A DNA stretch of 64,000 nucleotides from Streptomyces coelicoflavus. Lineage in GTDB: Bacteria > Actinomycetota > Actinomycetes > Streptomycetales > Streptomycetaceae. A program made the position numbers and the translations under genes. Positions 1 to 7,553 of this stretch are shown here, one piece after another; within the stretch, counting starts at the first letter, position 1, and every line of letters begins with the position of its first letter. The notes under the pieces were generated by a model that did not search any database, was not told where the DNA came from, and was given only the letters and a program-made list of their open reading frames with translations. The stretch is from positions 434,001-498,000 of the forward strand of contig NZ_BEWB01000006.1 of assembly GCF_003112555.1 (NCBI RefSeq), read 5' to 3'.

Positions 1-1
1 G

Positions 2-922
2 ATGCAGCGGCTCCTGGAGGAGCCCTGGGAACGCGCCACAAGTGAGACGAAGCTGTCTGTTCACCTGGCGGTGCGCCTGTCGGAGGGGCTCGTGTATCTG
101 GGCACCGGATCCGTGACTCGGGCCGGAACAGTCGCTCGGCCGGGCCGCGACGAACACGTTCTCTCCGACTGCGCCTTTCGGCTTCATACGCCCTTGAGCA
201 AGCTCGACTTGGCCCGCGTGCGTCCTGCTCTCCCACCATCGGACCTTCCGAACCTGGAGTGGCTCCGGCACCTGGACGGCCAGCGAGCCCAGGCGCTCGC
301 ACAGTTCGTCACCGGCTGGTATTCCGCTGAGTCTGAGACGGACGAGCCACCGTCGGCACCGGGGCCTACCCGGGGTCTGCCCGACGGATTGAAGCAGTTC
401 TACCGGCTGGCACAGCACCGCCCGCGCTGCCTGGGAGTGCAGAACCGAGTCCTTCCCCTCTCCAAGCTTCATACCGATGCCACGGGGGAGATGCTCGTTT
501 TCGGCGAGGAGAATCAGGGGTGCTTCTTCTGGTCGCTGCTGTGGACGCTCGACGGCCCCGAAGCGGATCCCACCGTCTGGTTCCGTGAGGACGACGAACC
601 GGCGATCGCCGAGCAGGAACCACTCAGTGGCTTCCTCATCCAGTTCTCGCTCTTCGAGGCATCCATGGGCGCCGACTACGTGGCATCGTCCTGTCGGCTC
701 ACCGCGGAGCAGGTCGACCGGCTCGCCGAGGCACTCCTTCTCGTGCCGTTGCACCCGTTCTGGCCCGCGGCTCCCACGCGCTTCTACGTGGCTCCGGGCC
801 TCGTCCTGCATGTCACAGACGAAGGAATCGGCAACGGGTTCAGCGCCTGGGCCGGCGCCACTCACCGGAGTGCTCTCGCTCCCTTGGCCGACCTGGTCGA
901 CTGGGACCGGTTCGACGGCTGA
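2..922 (+). CDS. Hypothetical protein, SUKH (SMI1/KNR4)-like, 5' end possibly outside window
   Basis: The frame is open from the second base of the window, so the visible ATG may be internal and the protein (306 residues as read) may be longer. The middle of the protein has the pattern of SMI1/KNR4 (SUKH) proteins: a short helix region ending in FYRLAQHRP, then a segment leading to VFGEENQGCFFWSL, where an E-E-N-Q followed by an aromatic/tryptophan strand is typical. SUKH proteins in bacteria are often immunity proteins to contact-dependent or secreted toxins, but no toxin gene is adjacent here, so that role is only a possibility. No signal peptide or membrane segment is visible. The C-terminus is a hydrophobic, tryptophan-rich segment. 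Family assignment is by pattern only and moderate at best. Confidence 0.6.
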   Translation: MQRLLEEPWERATSETKLSVHLAVRLSEGLVYLGTGSVTRAGTVARPGRDEHVLSDCAFRLHTPLSKLDLARVRPALPPSDLPNLEWLRHLDGQRAQALAQFVTGWYSAESETDEPPSAPGPTRGLPDGLKQFYRLAQHRPRCLGVQNRVLPLSKLHTDATGEMLVFGEENQGCFFWSLLWTLDGPEADPTVWFREDDEPAIAEQEPLSGFLIQFSLFEASMGADYVASSCRLTAEQVDRLAEALLLVPLHPFWPAAPTRFYVAPGLVLHVTDEGIGNGFSAWAGATHRSALAPLADLVDWDRFDG

Positions 923-964
923 CACCCCGAGACACACCGGCTTCACCGACAGACTCGACAGAGG

Positions 965-981
965 CTGTGAACGCGGCTTGA
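965..981. repeat. 17-bp direct repeat, left copy
   Basis: CTGTGAACGCGGCTTGA occurs here and again, exact and in the same orientation, at 2361-2377. The two copies bracket only the divergent pair of genes at 992-1657 and 1719-2345. An exact 17-mer repeated 1.4 kb apart is unlikely by chance even at high GC, although I did not compute a probability. It could mark a small insertion or a duplicated gene end. Confidence 0.75.
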
Positions 982-991
982 CGCTGCGTGG

Positions 992-1657
992 TCAGCGTCG
1001 AGCGACGTCCTCGTTGTTCCGCGCAGGGTGGCGGGTCCAAAGGGAAAGGTCACTGCTCGTGGCGACGGCGATGGTCTCCCCGGAGGGAGAGAAGCCGAAG
1101 GCCCGAAGCTCCGAGTATGCGGCGTGGAAGATGTGCCACCACTGCTCTCCGTACGGACCGGAGTGGGGGAGTCCGCCGTCGACCGAGAGGAGCACACGAT
1201 CGTTGGGCCAAGCCGGTGTGACGGCCTCCAGGATCCAGCCGTCTTCGGCCTTGGTGTGCAGGCCTCCGCCGAAGAGCCCGGCGATGTGTACGCGGCTGCC
1301 GGCGATCGGCCCCAGTCCGGGGCACGTCAGGTCGGCGACACCATCCGGGGTGCTGCCCTCGGGGTCGTGGTCCCTTGCGATCTTCTCGCCGGTGACGGCG
1401 TCGAAGAGGCCGTGACCGTCGTGCGAGACGACCATTACCAGGTCGTGTCCGCTGCCGGGGTGCGACGCGAAGCCGATGCCGAGCAGCCCGCCGACAGGGA
1501 TGCCGTACGTGTACTCGAAGACGGGGCGCCAAGGCGCGGGCGGGGGAACGACCGGGGCAGCGAGCAATCGGTCGCGCAGCGCCCGTTGGTAAGCGGAGAG
1601 CGCCGGCTCACTGGAGGATTGCTCGGCTGGAGGCGTCTTCTTCATCCACTTCGTCAT
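992..1657 (-). CDS. Hypothetical protein, possible beta-propeller/WD40-like fragment
   Basis: A 221-residue protein I do not recognise. After a polar N-terminus of about 40 residues it has repeated strand-like stretches (FEYTYGIPVGGLLGIGF, HDLVMVVSHDGHGLFD, AFGFSPSGETIAVATSSD) that look like WD40/beta-propeller blades; the last one, F-S-P-S-G-E-T-I-A-V-A, is the classic WD40 strand pattern. No signal peptide or transmembrane segment. It is divergent from the gene at 1719, with 61 bp between starts, and both encode propeller-like proteins, so they may be functionally linked. The ATG start is followed directly by MTKWMKK; no clear Shine-Dalgarno decides it. Confidence 0.6.
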   Translation of the reverse strand: MTKWMKKTPPAEQSSSEPALSAYQRALRDRLLAAPVVPPPAPWRPVFEYTYGIPVGGLLGIGFASHPGSGHDLVMVVSHDGHGLFDAVTGEKIARDHDPEGSTPDGVADLTCPGLGPIAGSRVHIAGLFGGGLHTKAEDGWILEAVTPAWPNDRVLLSVDGGLPHSGPYGEQWWHIFHAAYSELRAFGFSPSGETIAVATSSDLSLWTRHPARNNEDVARR

Positions 1658-1718
1658 CCCTTCATGATTCGCGCCAAGCAGCTACCTGGCCAAGCAGGGC
1701 GGTTGGGAAGATCACGGC

Positions 1719-2345
1719 ATGACAGCCTCCAGTGAACACCCCCCTGACGGCTGGGACTTCCTCGGTGTCGGAGACCCGCTCCAGGTCGTCCACGACGAGC
1801 AGCGGGGCCTCTTGGCCGTGGCAGGCGCGCCTGCGCACAGCGGGGCAACGCCGGTCGCGGTCTACGACAGCCGTTCCTTCGTCCGGCGCGTACTCGTTCG
1901 CTCACGCTTCCCCGTGCACGCACTGGCCTTCCACCCTCGGCGCCCGCTGCTCGCAGTAGGTACCGGTAAGTACGACGGTGGCTACTTCTTCGAGGGAGAG
2001 TTGCTCCTCCTGCACCTGAAATCGGGCGCGGTGGCTTCTCTCATCGAGAACGAGTTCGGCCGTCAAGTTCTGGGACTGGAGTGGCTCGACGAGCGGACGC
2101 TGCGTGTCCTCATGGCACCGCCGGACGACTGGCAGGACGAAGCTGCCCACGAGTACGGGCACGTAGCCGCCGTGGACCGCCCTGACTGGGCCGCGGTCCC
2201 CGCCCGTTCACTCAGTGGTCGGGACCTGGCGGGCCCAAGGGTCCACGCACCCCGTCCCACGCCTCACGAGGCATCGCAGCGAGCGGTCGCCACACTGCGG
2301 TCTCTCTGGCCGGCCCAACGAGACGACTCCTCGTGTGACGTATGA
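1719..2345 (+). CDS. Hypothetical protein, possible beta-propeller/WD40-like
   Basis: A 208-residue protein of unknown function, divergent from the gene at 992-1657. It contains propeller-like strands: LLAVAGAPAHSG near residue 30, HALAFHPRRPLLAVGTG near residues 67-83 (the F-H-P-x-x-P-L-L-A-V-G pattern is strongly WD40-like) and VLGLEWLDERTLRVL near residue 117. Length is too short for a complete seven-bladed propeller, so it is either a partial domain or works with its divergent neighbour. The C-terminal 50 residues are proline/arginine rich and probably unstructured. No export signal. It ends 15 bp before the second copy of the 17-bp repeat. Confidence 0.6.
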   Translation: MTASSEHPPDGWDFLGVGDPLQVVHDEQRGLLAVAGAPAHSGATPVAVYDSRSFVRRVLVRSRFPVHALAFHPRRPLLAVGTGKYDGGYFFEGELLLLHLKSGAVASLIENEFGRQVLGLEWLDERTLRVLMAPPDDWQDEAAHEYGHVAAVDRPDWAAVPARSLSGRDLAGPRVHAPRPTPHEASQRAVATLRSLWPAQRDDSSCDV

Positions 2346-2351
2346 CGCCCC

Positions 2352-2606
2352 TTACGAAGTCTGTGAACGCGGCTTGATGACCCACGTCATCCTGTCCCGC
2401 TTCCAGGCCGCCGGGAAACGTCCGTCGCGGGCGGCCGGGAGGCCGATCTCCTCGCGCTGCGGTTCCTGCATGCCGTACAGCTTGGGGCGGGGGCCCCGCC
2501 CGGGCCACCCGTTTTCGGCGGCGACGGCCTCGGCGGGGACGGCCGTACGCCGGCGAACCGGGCCACCCTCGGGCATGGAATCGTTGGGGAGCCTCGCGCG
2601 TTGCAC
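2352..2606 (-). CDS. Possible small ORF or gene remnant
   Basis: An 84-codon open frame in the otherwise empty gap before msrA. The C-terminal half (GRGPRPKLYGMQEPQREE, then a basic, tryptophan-containing end) reads more like real protein than the usual shadow frames, which here are Arg/Pro strings. The first copy of the 17-bp repeat at 965-981 matches its codons for the last residues (around KPRSQ), so the repeat may be a duplicated 3' gene end. I do not recognise a family and see no good ribosome-binding site; it may equally be a remnant. Confidence 0.22.
   Translation of the reverse strand: MQRARLPNDSMPEGGPVRRRTAVPAEAVAAENGWPGRGPRPKLYGMQEPQREEIGLPAARDGRFPAAWKRDRMTWVIKPRSQTS
2361..2377. 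repeat. 17-bp direct repeat, right copy
   Basis: Exact second copy of CTGTGAACGCGGCTTGA (see 965-981), 16 bp after the end of the gene at 1719-2345 and inside the possible minus-strand ORF at 2352-2606. Confidence 0.75.
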
Positions 2607-2688
2607 GCAGGGTGGGCATGGAAGGCCGGTCGTGTGCGGGCCGAGCAGCGCCCGAGTGACCGAGCCGAGAGAGACATTGGAGGGCGCA

Positions 2689-3201
2689 ATGGCTGCGCAG
2701 ACGCAGAGGGCCGTACTGGCGGGCGGATGCTTCTGGGGGATGGAGGAGCTGGTCCGCCGGCTTCCGGGCGTGGCCGCGACCCGGGTCGGTTACACCGGCG
2801 GTGACGTGCCGAACGCGACGTACCGCAACCACGGCACGCACGCGGAGGCCATCGAGATCCTCTTCGACCCCGAGGCGACCGACTACCGCACGCTCCTGGA
2901 GTTCTTCTTCCAGATTCACGACCCGAGCACCAGGAACCGCCAGGGCAACGACATCGGCCTCAGCTACCGCTCGGCGATCTACTACGTGGACGACGAGCAG
3001 AAGCGGATCGCCGAGGACACGATTGCCGACGTGGACGCCTCCGGGCTGTGGCCCGGCAAGGTCGTCACGGAGGTGGAGCCGGTCGGTCCCTTCTGGGAGG
3101 CCGAGCCCGAGCACCAGGACTACCTGCAGCGCTACCCGGACGGGTACACCTGCCACTTCCCCCGCCCGGGCTGGCGACTGCCCGCCCGCAGCGAGGGCTG
3201 A
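2689..3201 (+). CDS. msrA: Peptide-methionine (S)-S-oxide reductase MsrA
   Basis: Cytoplasmic enzyme that reduces the S-epimer of methionine sulfoxide in oxidised proteins and free methionine, using thioredoxin as reductant. The 170-residue length fits MsrA. The catalytic motif GGCFWGME lies at residues 12-19 with nucleophile Cys14; the substrate pocket motif GYTGG and the HAEAIEI strand follow, and a resolving cysteine, Cys155, sits in GYTCHFP near the C-terminus. The open frame extends upstream to 2215, but the ATG at 2689 is preceded by GGAGG at 2679-2683 and gives the usual MsrA N-terminus, so I use it. It stands alone; the next gene is convergent and 95 bp away. Confident assignment. Confidence 0.95.
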   Translation: MAAQTQRAVLAGGCFWGMEELVRRLPGVAATRVGYTGGDVPNATYRNHGTHAEAIEILFDPEATDYRTLLEFFFQIHDPSTRNRQGNDIGLSYRSAIYYVDDEQKRIAEDTIADVDASGLWPGKVVTEVEPVGPFWEAEPEHQDYLQRYPDGYTCHFPRPGWRLPARSEG

Positions 3202-3295
3202 GACAGAGAGGGCTGCTGAGACAGAGCGGCAGCGGTGGCGGAACGCGGTCCGGCCGGGTGAACGGCCGGACCGTCCGCACGAGGGCGCCAGGCAC

Positions 3296-4414
3296 TCAGT
3301 GCGGCAGCGTCGCCGGGCTGCCGCCGTTCGCCTCGTACCCCGCGACCGCCAGCGCGCGGTAGACCGCGAACTCCGCCGCCGGGTCGGCCGACAGGGTCCA
3401 GGGCAGCGCGCCGACGTGGCCGTCTATGACCGTCAGCTGGTTCATGGCCTCCGCCCAGCGCTCGCCGCGGACCAGGAAGAAGACCAGCAGGTGGCGGACG
3501 TGCGCCTGCATCGGATCGTCCGGGCGGGCCGAGTGGACCGCGTGCAGCGCGCCGTGGACGGCCTTGGTGACGACCTCGCTCTGGTAGAAGCCGCTGACCA
3601 GGTTGACCTCGGGCAGATGCTCGAAGACCGCGAAGAGCGGCATCGCCGCGAGCAGCGAGCCACGCGGGGCCCTGGCGGCCGCCGCCTCCGCGAAGGAGTA
3701 CGCCAGCTCGCGCGAGCCGTGCCACTTCTCGCACCAGTACTGAAGGGCGGCCAGGTGGGCGCCCATGTGGTTGGGAGCGCGGTCCAGGATCTTCAGCCAG
3801 AGCTGCTCGAACTCCTCGCGCGAGTAGCCGAGACCGCGGGCCACCGACAGCTCGACGATGTACGGGATCGGGTCCCCGGGCGCGAGAAGGGCCGCCTCAC
3901 CGCAGGCCGCCTTCGCCTCCTCCATGATGATCCGGAAGTCGTCCGAGCCCGGCGTCGCCGTCCGCCACGCCTGCTGCACCAGGAACTCGGCGTGCACCGC
4001 CGCCCCGCCCGCGTCCTTGGGTGCCTCCGCCCGCCACACCCGCAGCCACTGCCCGCCCGGCGTCTCCCCGACCCCGCCCGGCCGCTGCCGCAGCTCCAGC
4101 GACGCGGCGCCCGCAAAGGCCTGGACACGCTGCCAGCGCCGCTCGCCCTCCGCCTCCGTGCCGGCCAGGAGCTGCTGCGCCCCCCGGTAGTCCTGGGTGC
4201 GCTGCACCAGGTCGAGGACGTCCAGCAGGTCCTGGTCGGGACCGGGCATCCGGATGTCCAGCTCCTCCTCGCGCGCGAAACCGTAGTTCGCGGGGTCGGC
4301 GGCGTCCGGGTGGCCGGGCTCGACCAGGCCGACCGCACCGCGCCTGCGCCGCGAGATTTGGAGCAGCACGAAGCCGAGCATGACCAGTGCCATCAGGACC
4401 CAGAGAATCTCCAT
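3296..4414 (-). CDS. Membrane-anchored protein of unknown function, TPR-like
   Basis: A 372-residue protein with one N-terminal transmembrane helix (about residues 3-20, WVLMALVMLGFVLL) followed by a basic RRRR stop-transfer stretch, so the bulk is predicted to face the cytoplasm. The soluble part is helical and Ala/Leu/Glu rich (EEAKAACGEAALLAPGDPIP, HLAALQYWCEKWHGSRELA) and resembles TPR-type repeats; I do not recognise a named domain. It is divergent from metB with about 95 bp between starts, so they may share a promoter region. No catalytic residues are evident. Confidence 0.75.
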   Translation of the reverse strand: MEILWVLMALVMLGFVLLQISRRRRGAVGLVEPGHPDAADPANYGFAREEELDIRMPGPDQDLLDVLDLVQRTQDYRGAQQLLAGTEAEGERRWQRVQAFAGAASLELRQRPGGVGETPGGQWLRVWRAEAPKDAGGAAVHAEFLVQQAWRTATPGSDDFRIIMEEAKAACGEAALLAPGDPIPYIVELSVARGLGYSREEFEQLWLKILDRAPNHMGAHLAALQYWCEKWHGSRELAYSFAEAAAARAPRGSLLAAMPLFAVFEHLPEVNLVSGFYQSEVVTKAVHGALHAVHSARPDDPMQAHVRHLLVFFLVRGERWAEAMNQLTVIDGHVGALPWTLSADPAAEFAVYRALAVAGYEANGGSPATLPH

Positions 4415-4510
4415 GTCTCAAGCGAACCAGACGCCGCCGACAATTGGCCAACCCGTCCCCCGCCCTGTGGAAAACGCGCGATGCGTTCCGCACGGCTACC
4501 CTCGGTGCCC

Positions 4511-5665
4511 ATGAGCGACAGGCACATCAGTCAGCACTTCGAGACGCTCGCGATTCACGCGGGCAACACCGCCGATCCCCTGACGGGCGCGGTCGTCCCG
4601 CCGATCTATCAGGTGTCGACCTACAAGCAGGACGGCGTCGGCGGGCTGCGCGGCGGCTACGAATACAGCCGCAGCGCCAACCCGACCCGCACGGCGCTGG
4701 AGGAGAACCTCGCCGCCCTGGAGGGCGGCCGTCGCGGCCTCGCGTTCGCGTCCGGACTGGCGGCCGAGGACTGCCTGTTGCGTACGCTGCTGCGTCCCGG
4801 CGACCACGTGGTGATCCCGAACGACGCGTACGGCGGCACCTTCCGCCTCTTCGCCAAGGTCGCCACCCGCTGGGGCGTCGAGTGGTCCGTGGCCGACACG
4901 AGCGACGCCGCCGCCGTGCGGGCCGCCCTCACCCCGAAGACCAAGGCGGTGTGGGTGGAGACGCCCTCCAACCCGCTGCTCGGCATCACCGACATCGCCC
5001 AGGTCGCCCAGGTGGCCCGCGACGCCGGCGCCCGGCTCGTCGTCGACAACACCTTCGCCACCCCCTACCTCCAGCAGCCGCTGGCGCTGGGCGCCGACGT
5101 CGTCGTGCACTCGCTGACCAAGTACATGGGCGGGCACTCGGACGTCGTGGGCGGCGCGCTGATCGTCGACGACCCGGAGCTGGGCGAGGAGCTGGCGTTC
5201 CACCAGAACGCGATGGGCGCGGTCGCCGGGCCCTTCGACTCCTGGCTGGTGCTGCGCGGCACCAAGACCCTAGCCGTGCGCATGGACCGGCACAGCGAGA
5301 ACGCGACCAAGGTTGCCGACATGCTCTCCCGGCACGCGCGCGTGACGAGCGTGCTCTACCCGGGGCTGCCCGAGCACCCGGGGCACGAGGTCGCCGCCAA
5401 GCAGATGAAGGCGTTCGGCGGCATGGTGTCCTTCCGCGTCGAGGGCGGCGAGCAGGCCGCCGTCGAGGTGTGCGACCGCGCGAAGGTCTTCACGCTCGGC
5501 GAGTCCCTGGGCGGCGTCGAGTCGCTGATCGAGCACCCGGGCCGGATGACGCACGCCTCCGCGGCGGGCTCGGCCCTGGAGGTGCCCGCCGACCTGGTGC
5601 GCCTGTCGGTCGGCATCGAGAACGCCGACGACCTGCTGGCCGACCTCCAGCAGGCGCTCGGCTAG
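4511..5665 (+). CDS. metB: Cystathionine gamma-synthase/lyase (PLP, Cys/Met metabolism)
   Basis: A 384-residue PLP enzyme of the Cys/Met metabolism family. As gamma-synthase it joins O-succinyl- or O-acetylhomoserine with cysteine to give cystathionine; as gamma-lyase it breaks cystathionine to cysteine, and actinobacterial members can do both. Seen in sequence: TLAIHAG near the start, YEYSRSANPTR (substrate/PLP-phosphate region), the SNPLLGITD motif, VVDNTFATP, and the PLP lysine at about residue 204 in HSLTKYMGGHSD. The C-terminal SLGGVESLIEHPGRMTHAS motif is typical. The ATG at 4511 gives the family N-terminus; longer upstream readings are shadow frame. Whether synthase or lyase activity dominates cannot be read from the sequence. 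Confidence 0.92.
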   Translation: MSDRHISQHFETLAIHAGNTADPLTGAVVPPIYQVSTYKQDGVGGLRGGYEYSRSANPTRTALEENLAALEGGRRGLAFASGLAAEDCLLRTLLRPGDHVVIPNDAYGGTFRLFAKVATRWGVEWSVADTSDAAAVRAALTPKTKAVWVETPSNPLLGITDIAQVAQVARDAGARLVVDNTFATPYLQQPLALGADVVVHSLTKYMGGHSDVVGGALIVDDPELGEELAFHQNAMGAVAGPFDSWLVLRGTKTLAVRMDRHSENATKVADMLSRHARVTSVLYPGLPEHPGHEVAAKQMKAFGGMVSFRVEGGEQAAVEVCDRAKVFTLGESLGGVESLIEHPGRMTHASAAGSALEVPADLVRLSVGIENADDLLADLQQALG

Positions 5666-5675
5666 GCGGCGGGGC

Positions 5676-5933
5676 TCACCAGCCCTCCCAGCCGGTCACG
5701 GGTGGGGTCGTCTCCGAGGGCGGCTCCACCCACGGCTGGACGGTCAGCGCCCACACCGCGAACGCCACGGCCGCGGCGCCCAGGAGCAGCCACGTCAGGC
5801 GGCGGACGGCCCTCCTGCGGCGCAGGATGCGCGCGCCCCGCCGGACGGCCTCCGCGTAGAGGTCGGGCGGCACCCGCGGCGGCGACTGCTCCATGATCCG
5901 CCGCGCGGCTGCCTCGCGCCCGGGGCGGTTCAC
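5676..5933 (-). CDS. Small membrane protein, likely partner of the upstream sigma-like protein
   Basis: An 85-residue protein with a basic N-terminal half (two R-rich stretches around residues 35-46) and one transmembrane helix (LLLGAAAVAFAVWALTV), leaving about 20 residues outside. The open frame begins at 5954 with GTG, but the GTG at 5933 follows a better Shine-Dalgarno (GGGAGG) and is preferred. It lies downstream of the sigma-like gene at 6124-6726 on the same strand, with a repeat-rich gap of about 190 bp; small membrane proteins in this position can act as anti-sigma-like anchors, but no zinc-binding HxxxCxxC motif is present, so this is only context. Confidence 0.55.
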   Translation of the reverse strand: MNRPGREAAARRIMEQSPPRVPPDLYAEAVRRGARILRRRRAVRRLTWLLLGAAAVAFAVWALTVQPWVEPPSETTPPVTGWEGW

Positions 5934-5996
5934 CGGTACCTCCCGCCGCGCCACGCGCGCGTGCCGGCCGTAGTACGGCTACCGGCGAGGGGCGTT

Positions 5997-6020
5997 CTGC
6001 CGCTGCCGCTGCCGCTGCCG
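5997..6020. repeat. (CTGCCG)4 tandem hexamer
   Basis: Four tandem CTGCCG units followed by degenerate CTGCCCC units up to about 6055, in the gap between the sigma-like gene and its membrane partner. Related CTGCCG units also occur at about 6205-6235 inside the 3' end of the sigma-like gene, where they encode its Ala/Thr-rich tail. Confidence 0.7.
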
Positions 6021-6123
6021 CGGCCCCTGCCCCTGCTGAGGCCTCTGCCCCTGTCGGCGTCGGCCGTTGTACTGCCCGTCGCGCGCTCGGCCTTGCGTGC
6101 GCTCCGGCCGGTCGCCCCGTCCG

Positions 6124-6726
6124 TCATGGCGTCGCCGCCTTCGCATTCGCCGTCTTCTTCGTCGTCGTCGCCCCCGTCGTCGTCTCTGCCGCATCCGCCG
6201 CCGCTGCGTTTGCCGCTGCCGCTGCCGGTGCCGCCGCCGTCTTCGTCGCCGCCGGCCGGTCGGGTGCCGGCTGCGGGTGCAGCACGGTGGCCGTCGCCCG
6301 GTCGCAGATCGTCCGGATCCGGTCCACGGGCAGGCCCAGCAGCGCGGACGCCTGTTCCTCGGCGACACCCTCGTACAGCCTGAGCACCAGGATCAGGCGT
6401 TCGTGCGGGGCGAGCCCGCCCAAGGGGCCCGCGGGACGTCGGCGGGCCCGGCCGAGCACGCCGTACCGGTGCCAGATCTCGCGGGCGAAGCGGGTGGCCA
6501 AGTACTGGCGGGCGCGGTCGTAGGGGTCCTCCCCGTGCAGCCGGTCCCAGCCGGCGTACGTGTGGGCCAGGCTCAGGGCCAGCAGGCGCCGCGCCCGTGG
6601 ATTGGCGTCCGGGGCCTCGGCGGTGAGCAGGGTGGCGGCATGCAGCAGCCGCCCTGCCGCGCCCGCGACGAACGCCTCGAACTCGCGGGCCCGGCGGGCA
6701 CTGTGGGACGCATGCCGGTCTCGCAC
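6124..6726 (-). CDS. Degenerate sigma-70-like (ECF/SigE-type) regulator with long Ala/Thr/Lys tail
   Basis: A 200-residue protein. Residues about 12-75 resemble sigma region 2 of SigE-type factors (EFEAFVAGAAGRLLHAATLL) and residues about 105-150 resemble region 4: GGLAPHERLILVLRLYEGV, then EEQASALLGLPVDRIRTICDRA, a helix-turn-helix. The region-2 part lacks the usual acidic D-x-x-Q-E-T core-binding motif, so it may not be a working sigma factor. The last 45 residues are a low-complexity Ala/Thr/Lys tail encoded by CTGCCG-type repeats, unusual for the family. The GTG start follows GGGAGG. It may work with the small membrane protein downstream. Confidence 0.6.
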   Translation of the reverse strand: MRDRHASHSARRAREFEAFVAGAAGRLLHAATLLTAEAPDANPRARRLLALSLAHTYAGWDRLHGEDPYDRARQYLATRFAREIWHRYGVLGRARRRPAGPLGGLAPHERLILVLRLYEGVAEEQASALLGLPVDRIRTICDRATATVLHPQPAPDRPAATKTAAAPAAAAANAAAADAAETTTGATTTKKTANAKAATP

Positions 6727-6883
6727 CGCGCCTCCCGCCCGGACGGCGACGACCCCTGAGGTCTCATATCAGGCCAGGGGCGGCCCGCCGGTCAAGGGTT
6801 CGGTCGAATGCCGGTCCCGAAAGCGGCGGAATCCCCTGGAACCCCGCCCCCGGAAAGCCGCCGCAACCGCTCCCGAAGGTCGT

Positions 6884-7408
6884 TCAGGAGCCCGACGGCG
6901 TCTCCGTGGCCCCGACGCCGGACGGGGCCATACGGGCGGACAGGGCGCCGTTGAAGCGCGACAGGAGCGCGCAGAACGCCTCGCGCTCCTCCGGTGCCCA
7001 GTCGTGCGTCAGCTCGGCCATGAGCTGACGTCGGGACGAGCGGACCTCCTCGAGCCGTGCCAGGCCGCGCGGGGACAGCTGGAGGACCACCGCGCGCCCG
7101 TCCTCGGGGTGGGAGGTGCGCTTGACGAGTCCGGTGTCGACGAGCGGGGCCACCTGCCGGGTGACCGTCGAGGAGTCGATCCCCATGCTCGCGGCGAGCG
7201 CCTTCACGCCCATCGGACCCTCGGTGTCCAGGCGGTTGAGCAGCAGGTAGGCGGCGCGGTCCATGGAGTTGCGCACCTGTCCCACCCCGCCGAGCCGGGT
7301 CTGTTCGGCGCGTCGGGCGAAGAGCGCGACCTCGTGCTGGAGCGTCTCGAGAAGACCGGTGTCACCGGCGGTCGTCATGTCCATCGACATTTCAGGTGTT
7401 GTGGGCAT
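6884..7408 (-). CDS. MarR-family transcriptional regulator
   Basis: A 174-residue winged-helix regulator. Visible features: an N-terminal helix with VRNSMDRAAYLLLNRL, the DNA-recognition region GPMGVKALAASMGIDSSTVTR, and the wing LVKRTSHPEDGRAVVLQLSPRG, a hallmark of MarR proteins (D-x-R-A/S-x-x-V-x-L-T). It should bind DNA as a dimer and respond to a small ligand. The ATG at 7408 gives a sensible N-terminus, but internal ATGs at 7387 and 7381 are possible. It is divergent from ilvA (146 bp between starts), so it may control itself or ilvA; the ABC exporter further on is another possible target. Confidence 0.88.
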   Translation of the reverse strand: MPTTPEMSMDMTTAGDTGLLETLQHEVALFARRAEQTRLGGVGQVRNSMDRAAYLLLNRLDTEGPMGVKALAASMGIDSSTVTRQVAPLVDTGLVKRTSHPEDGRAVVLQLSPRGLARLEEVRSSRRQLMAELTHDWAPEEREAFCALLSRFNGALSARMAPSGVGATETPSGS

Positions 7409-7553
7409 GGCCGGGGGCTCACTTCGTGGAGGGCTGCTAATTGGGGGACAGGGTACGCGGCCGGGCAGCAAGGCGTACCTGCGCCGGACAAAGCGGGTCT
7501 CGGAGGTTGGTCACAACAATGCGGGGCGGCCGGGAACTGCGATGCTGGGGAGC

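Larger units (their letters stand above)
2346..2688. other. Intergenic gap before msrA
   Basis: 343 bp without an assured gene. It holds the right 17-bp repeat, a weak minus-strand ORF, and a compact perfect inverted repeat at 2485-2501 (GGGCGGGG, one base, CCCCGCCC) that could form a cruciform or terminator-like hairpin. The 3' end must contain the msrA promoter; I could not pick out -35/-10 boxes. Confidence 0.5.

Noticed and set aside
2801..4510. Long open frame running through the msrA and unknown gene region before metB
   Set aside because: Arg/Thr/Ser-rich translation, the shadow of msrA and of the minus-strand gene at 3296-4414. Only its 3' part (4511-5665) is a real gene, metB.
4415..4510. 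SAM riboswitch upstream of metB
   Set aside because: Only 96 bp between the genes and no conserved kink-turn or stem pattern could be found.
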